A DNA stretch of 24,758 nucleotides from a virus. The position numbers were made by a program, and so were the translations under genes. Position 1 is the stretch's first letter. Every line of letters starts with the position of its first letter. The stretch spans positions 1-24,758 of the IMG/VR virus record IMGVR_UViG_3300046007_008960; one strand, 5' to 3'. Below, one piece after another: positions 22,494 through 24,758 of this stretch. The notes under the pieces are model-generated. The model did not search any database. It saw only the letters and a program-made list of their open reading frames with translations, and was not told where the DNA came from.

Positions 22494-23086
22494 TAAACAT
22501 TCTCCTCTATTACTAATTTCATTATTTCAGGTAAAAATAAATACTCAATTTCAGATCTCTTTAAAGTATCTATAGCATCATCAATCGTTTCGACTAATGT
22601 TTCTCCCCCCAAATTGAAAGAAGTATTAAAAATGATAGGGACATCAGTTTTTTGATAAAAAGATTCTATCAAGTTATAATAATGATAATTTTGTTTTCTT
22701 GTTACGGTCTGTAATCTACAAGTATCATCAACATGAATAATTCCAGGTATTAGATGTTTTTTGTTAGGAAGAACTTCTAAAGCATAGGACATAAATGGAC
22801 TTTCATCAAGACCAGCCATATCAAACCACTCATGGGCATATTCGAGCATCATTGATCCAGCAAATGGTCTAAACCATTCTCTTTTTTTAATTTTATTTAC
22901 GTGATCTTTAGCATTTGGATCACGAGGATCATAAAGAATAGAACGATTTCCAAGAGCTCGTGGACCAGCTTCACATCTTCCCTGATATATTGCAACAATA
23001 TTTTTTCCAATTAATAAATCAGAAACGTCAGAGTAATCTGCATCTATAATATTGTTTACTTTCAAAATTATTTCTTCTAATTTCAT
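22493..23086 (-). CDS. Carbamoyltransferase C-terminal (YrdC-like) domain as a separate protein (197 aa)
   Basis: It carries the C-terminal motifs of NodU/TobZ-type enzymes in order: YQGRCEAGPRALGNRSILYD (34-53), KREWFRPFAGSMMLE (68-82), IHVDDTCRLQTV (117-128) and NTSFNLGGETLVET (154-167). In the TobZ model this YrdC-like domain makes carbamoyl-adenylate from carbamoyl phosphate and ATP, for transfer in the Kae1-like domain. The gene precedes the Kae1-like gene, the reverse of the normal protein order. It starts with its own ATG at 23086, two bases after ThyX, and overlaps the next gene by one base. A short N-terminal helix precedes the domain and could mediate pairing with the partner. It looks intact, not like decay debris. 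Confidence 0.85.
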   Translation of the reverse strand: MKLEEIILKVNNIIDADYSDVSDLLIGKNIVAIYQGRCEAGPRALGNRSILYDPRDPNAKDHVNKIKKREWFRPFAGSMMLEYAHEWFDMAGLDESPFMSYALEVLPNKKHLIPGIIHVDDTCRLQTVTRKQNYHYYNLIESFYQKTDVPIIFNTSFNLGGETLVETIDDAIDTLKRSEIEYLFLPEIMKLVIEENV

Positions 23087-23088
23087 TT

Positions 23089-23805
23089 TTATTCAATAGT
23101 AATCGATGGAGCATCTACACATTCTAAACATCCATTCCGAGTCCAACCAAGTGCTTCCGATACCGCTGGAAATTTGCAAGTAAAGATACAACGAACCAGT
23201 TCAGCAATTTCCATATGTTCTTTTTGAGTTCCGTGTGATGAACGAAGATCAATATAGTGAATCCAAGAACGCACAGAACCAGTCATATAAAGGCGTGTAG
23301 GCGTCGCTAAAGGCAATACAAACCTTGCACACTCTTTTGCTACTCCTGCATCTAGAAGACGATTGTAGAGGCGCAGAGAGTGTTCAAAATGAACACGAAT
23401 ATCTTCAGTCAAAACTAGATTCAGATAATCAGGAATATCATCAATACTGTTCTGACGATTCTTGGTATCCTGTCTGCGAAGTTCGGGAAGAGGAATTGTT
23501 TTACTTAGAAGATTCGTATCAGCATATCGTTGCGAAAATTCTTGATATGTAAATGAACGATGCCTTAGAATCTGTGCTGCAATACCACGAGTGGTATTAA
23601 TCTCCACAGTCATACTTGCTTGCTCAAAAATGCTCCAGTGTTGATGCTGAATACAATACTTAAGCAATCCAGAAAACTTTTCGTTCTCTTGATTTGATGG
23701 ATTGCTTACTCTAGCACAATAAGCCATATGCTTTTCTGCATCAGGAGTAACGCTGATAAGTTTAACTTCTGGCTTCATAAATTCAAAATCAATCGGGGTA
23801 TCCAT
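23089..23805 (-). CDS. thyX: ThyX, FAD-dependent thymidylate synthase (238 aa)
   Basis: It has the diagnostic RHRx7S motif: RHRSFTYQEFS (81-91 from the chosen start), preceded by ISVTPDAEKHMAYCARVSNP and HWSIFEQASMTVEINTTRGI, and followed by LDAGVAKECARFVLPLATPT and SWIHYIDLRSSHGTQKEHME, all as in ThyX. The reaction is dUMP to dTMP using methylene-tetrahydrofolate, FAD and NADPH. The start is a cluster ATGGAGATGATGATGGAT; GGAG lies six bases before the last ATG of the cluster at 23805, which I chose. ATG 23817 and, further in, ATG 23778 (MKPEVKL) are possible. Overlaps the upstream small gene. ThyX is common in marine cyanophages for dTTP supply, and the two carbamoyltransferase-domain genes follow it. 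Confidence 0.95.
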   Translation of the reverse strand: MDTPIDFEFMKPEVKLISVTPDAEKHMAYCARVSNPSNQENEKFSGLLKYCIQHQHWSIFEQASMTVEINTTRGIAAQILRHRSFTYQEFSQRYADTNLLSKTIPLPELRRQDTKNRQNSIDDIPDYLNLVLTEDIRVHFEHSLRLYNRLLDAGVAKECARFVLPLATPTRLYMTGSVRSWIHYIDLRSSHGTQKEHMEIAELVRCIFTCKFPAVSEALGWTRNGCLECVDAPSITIE

Positions 23806-23968
23806 CATCATCTCCATCGTAAAATACTTCGTCGTAATCTGTAATATAATTGTTAATTTTTTCTTGTGTTGTTTTATATGAATCTAAATCAGAATAAACT
23901 TCCGATTTTAAACAATCTACTAGAGATTCAAGATTCTGTACAATCAATTTTAATTTTTCCCTATCCAT
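23789..23968 (-). CDS. Small acidic protein beside thyX, unknown function (59 aa)
   Basis: Start at ATG 23968; the in-frame GTG at 24004 would overlap the methyltransferase-like gene much more. The product has a basic N-terminal half (MDREKLKLIVQNLESLVDCL) and an acidic C-terminal end (VFYDGDDDGYPD), both helical in part. I recognise it as a small protein that lies next to thyX in several marine T4-like phages, without a known role. It overlaps the upstream methyltransferase gene by eight bases and the thyX start cluster at its 3' end. Confidence 0.6.
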   Translation of the reverse strand: MDREKLKLIVQNLESLVDCLKSEVYSDLDSYKTTQEKINNYITDYDEVFYDGDDDGYPD

Positions 23969-24725
23969 ATTGCTTGTTGTTTTGGTATATCCTAAACATC
24001 TCACCTATTTTATCAGATTTATGCATAAAAATAAACATTTCTAAAACATCTGGTGAAATTTCTGGGAGAGTCTGTAAATTATATTTTTTTTTCAAATCTA
24101 GATAAATTTCATGAAAATTTAAATACTCTTGGGTGAATCTATATCTGGGAGAGATTTTATTATTAAATGGGAGAGCTAAAAGCTTTGGATTGCAATATCT
24201 TAAACCAATTTCATATATTATTGATTCAAATGGCCAAAACCACAATGTTTCATGTTTGATATTTTTATGAACGGTATAAACATTATTAATTATGTCTTTA
24301 GAATCATGATGTTCATAATGATCCAACAATAAGGTATCACACTTACCAAAATATTCATTTGCATCGCAATGTATTAATTCTATATTGTCTAAAAATGGAG
24401 ATTTAATATGTTGATGATATTCAATTACTTCTTTATTTTTTTCTAATACTGTTATTTTGGAAACGTTCTTTTTTGTTAACAACCAATTTTCTCTTATTCC
24501 AAATCCAAGTCCGCTACAAATACAATGCCCTTCAGCCAAATAATAATGAGAAAAGAGATGATATGCTTCTAGATGAGTTTCTAGATTATAGGACATCCAT
24601 TGCTCACCATTAACCTTTAAAACAAATCCAGACGAATTTTCCCATTTTTCAACCTCTAAAGATCCTTTGCTAAAAGGTTCTATTTTAGGGACATCATAAT
24701 TTAACATTTTTAAAAGATCTAACAT
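23961..24725 (-). CDS. SAM-dependent methyltransferase-like protein (254 aa)
   Basis: The central part has a Rossmann-type motif I CSGLGFGIRENWLL (GLGFG at 72-76), an acidic motif II end in ITVLEKNKEV (E95), LIHCDANEYFG and TLLLDHYEHHD, the class I methyltransferase order, also seen in spermidine-synthase-like folds. The target is not predictable. ATG 24725 is chosen because AGGAG lies seven bases upstream; an in-frame TTG at 24755 extends the frame without support. The C-terminal ~70 residues are helical and basic with no known signature. It could modify nucleic acid, protein or a small molecule. It is followed by an eight-base overlap into the next small gene, then thyX and the carbamoyltransferase pair. 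Confidence 0.7.
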   Translation of the reverse strand: MLDLLKMLNYDVPKIEPFSKGSLEVEKWENSSGFVLKVNGEQWMSYNLETHLEAYHLFSHYYLAEGHCICSGLGFGIRENWLLTKKNVSKITVLEKNKEVIEYHQHIKSPFLDNIELIHCDANEYFGKCDTLLLDHYEHHDSKDIINNVYTVHKNIKHETLWFWPFESIIYEIGLRYCNPKLLALPFNNKISPRYRFTQEYLNFHEIYLDLKKKYNLQTLPEISPDVLEMFIFMHKSDKIGEMFRIYQNNKQYG

Positions 24726-24757
24726 TAGCAAACTCCTATGTATGATTGAGACCAATT
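24724..24757 (-). CDS. Possible C-terminal end of an upstream gene cut by the window edge
   Basis: A minus-strand frame coming in from the right edge would read NWSQSYIGVC and stop at a TAA that overlaps the methyltransferase ATG by one base (TAATG), a junction style used repeatedly in this genome. Only ten residues are visible, so this is a weak call made from junction geometry alone. Confidence 0.3.
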
Positions 24758-24758
24758 T

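Noticed and set aside
22536-22543. AATAAATA on the plus strand
   Set aside because: It points against the surrounding minus-strand genes and no plus-strand gene follows.
21348-23086. Carbamoyltransferase pair as a frameshifted pseudogene
   Set aside because: The domain order is reversed and each half has its own start, stop and intact motifs; a simple frameshift would keep the normal order.
23969-24004. Longer GTG-start version of the 59-residue gene
   Set aside because: It would overlap the methyltransferase gene by 44 bases; the ATG at 23968 gives an eight-base overlap typical for this genome.

Overview
This window looks like part of a T4-like myovirus genome (Straboviridae-type core) that infects a marine picocyanobacterium, Prochlorococcus or Synechococcus. 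The T4 core is recognisable from protein sequence: gp54, gp26, gp51, gp27, gp5, gp4, gp48 and gp53 for the tail, baseplate and head, then gp32, gp59 and gp33 for replication and late transcription. A cyanobacterial host is suggested by a CP12 homologue, a DUF1825-like protein, a PhoH-like ATPase, ThyX, and NodU-type carbamoyltransferase domains. The DNA is visibly AT-rich. No tRNA, rRNA, CRISPR array, insertion sequence or integrase was seen. No gene-free stretch exceeds about 60 bases, and most junctions overlap by 1, 4, 8 or 11 bases (TAATG, TGATG, ATGA), so translational coupling is likely throughout.

Layout. (1) 1-14140, all on the minus strand and so read from right to left: tail-tube initiator gp54, hub protein gp26, small gp51, two related tape-measure-like proteins (the second carries two peptidoglycan-hydrolase-like domains), hub gp27, CP12, gp5-like hub/spike, two small virion proteins, a 2OG-Fe(II) oxygenase, a 477-residue structural protein and a cut-off gene at the left edge. 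This is a baseplate-hub operon with two metabolic or modifying genes inside it. (2) 14141-14180 is a 40-base divergent control region holding a perfect T4-type late promoter box. (3) 14181-17398, plus strand: gp4 (head completion), a conserved protein of unknown role, gp48 (tail tube cap) and gp53 (baseplate wedge). (4) 17399-21322, minus strand: PhoH, a PD-(D/E)XK exonuclease, gp33, gp59, a DUF1825-like protein and gp32, with a small FmdB-like protein at the head. (5) 21348-24758, minus strand: a methyltransferase-like protein, a small acidic protein, ThyX, and a carbamoyltransferase split into two genes whose order is reversed relative to the usual single-chain enzyme.

How they work together. 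Region 1 plus region 3 builds the tail and baseplate and finishes the head. Region 4 supplies ssDNA binding, helicase loading, late-transcription co-activation and nucleolytic processing. CP12 would shut down host Calvin-cycle flux and favour NADPH production, which ThyX and nucleotide synthesis consume. The ThyX/methyltransferase/carbamoyltransferase block could serve nucleotide supply, DNA base modification or small-molecule modification; the sequence alone does not decide which. The most unusual items are the split, order-reversed carbamoyltransferase, CP12 placed between gp27 and gp5, the hub hydrolase activity apparently carried by a tape-measure-like protein instead of gp5, and a strong host-type promoter overlapping the end of the gene upstream of gp32.
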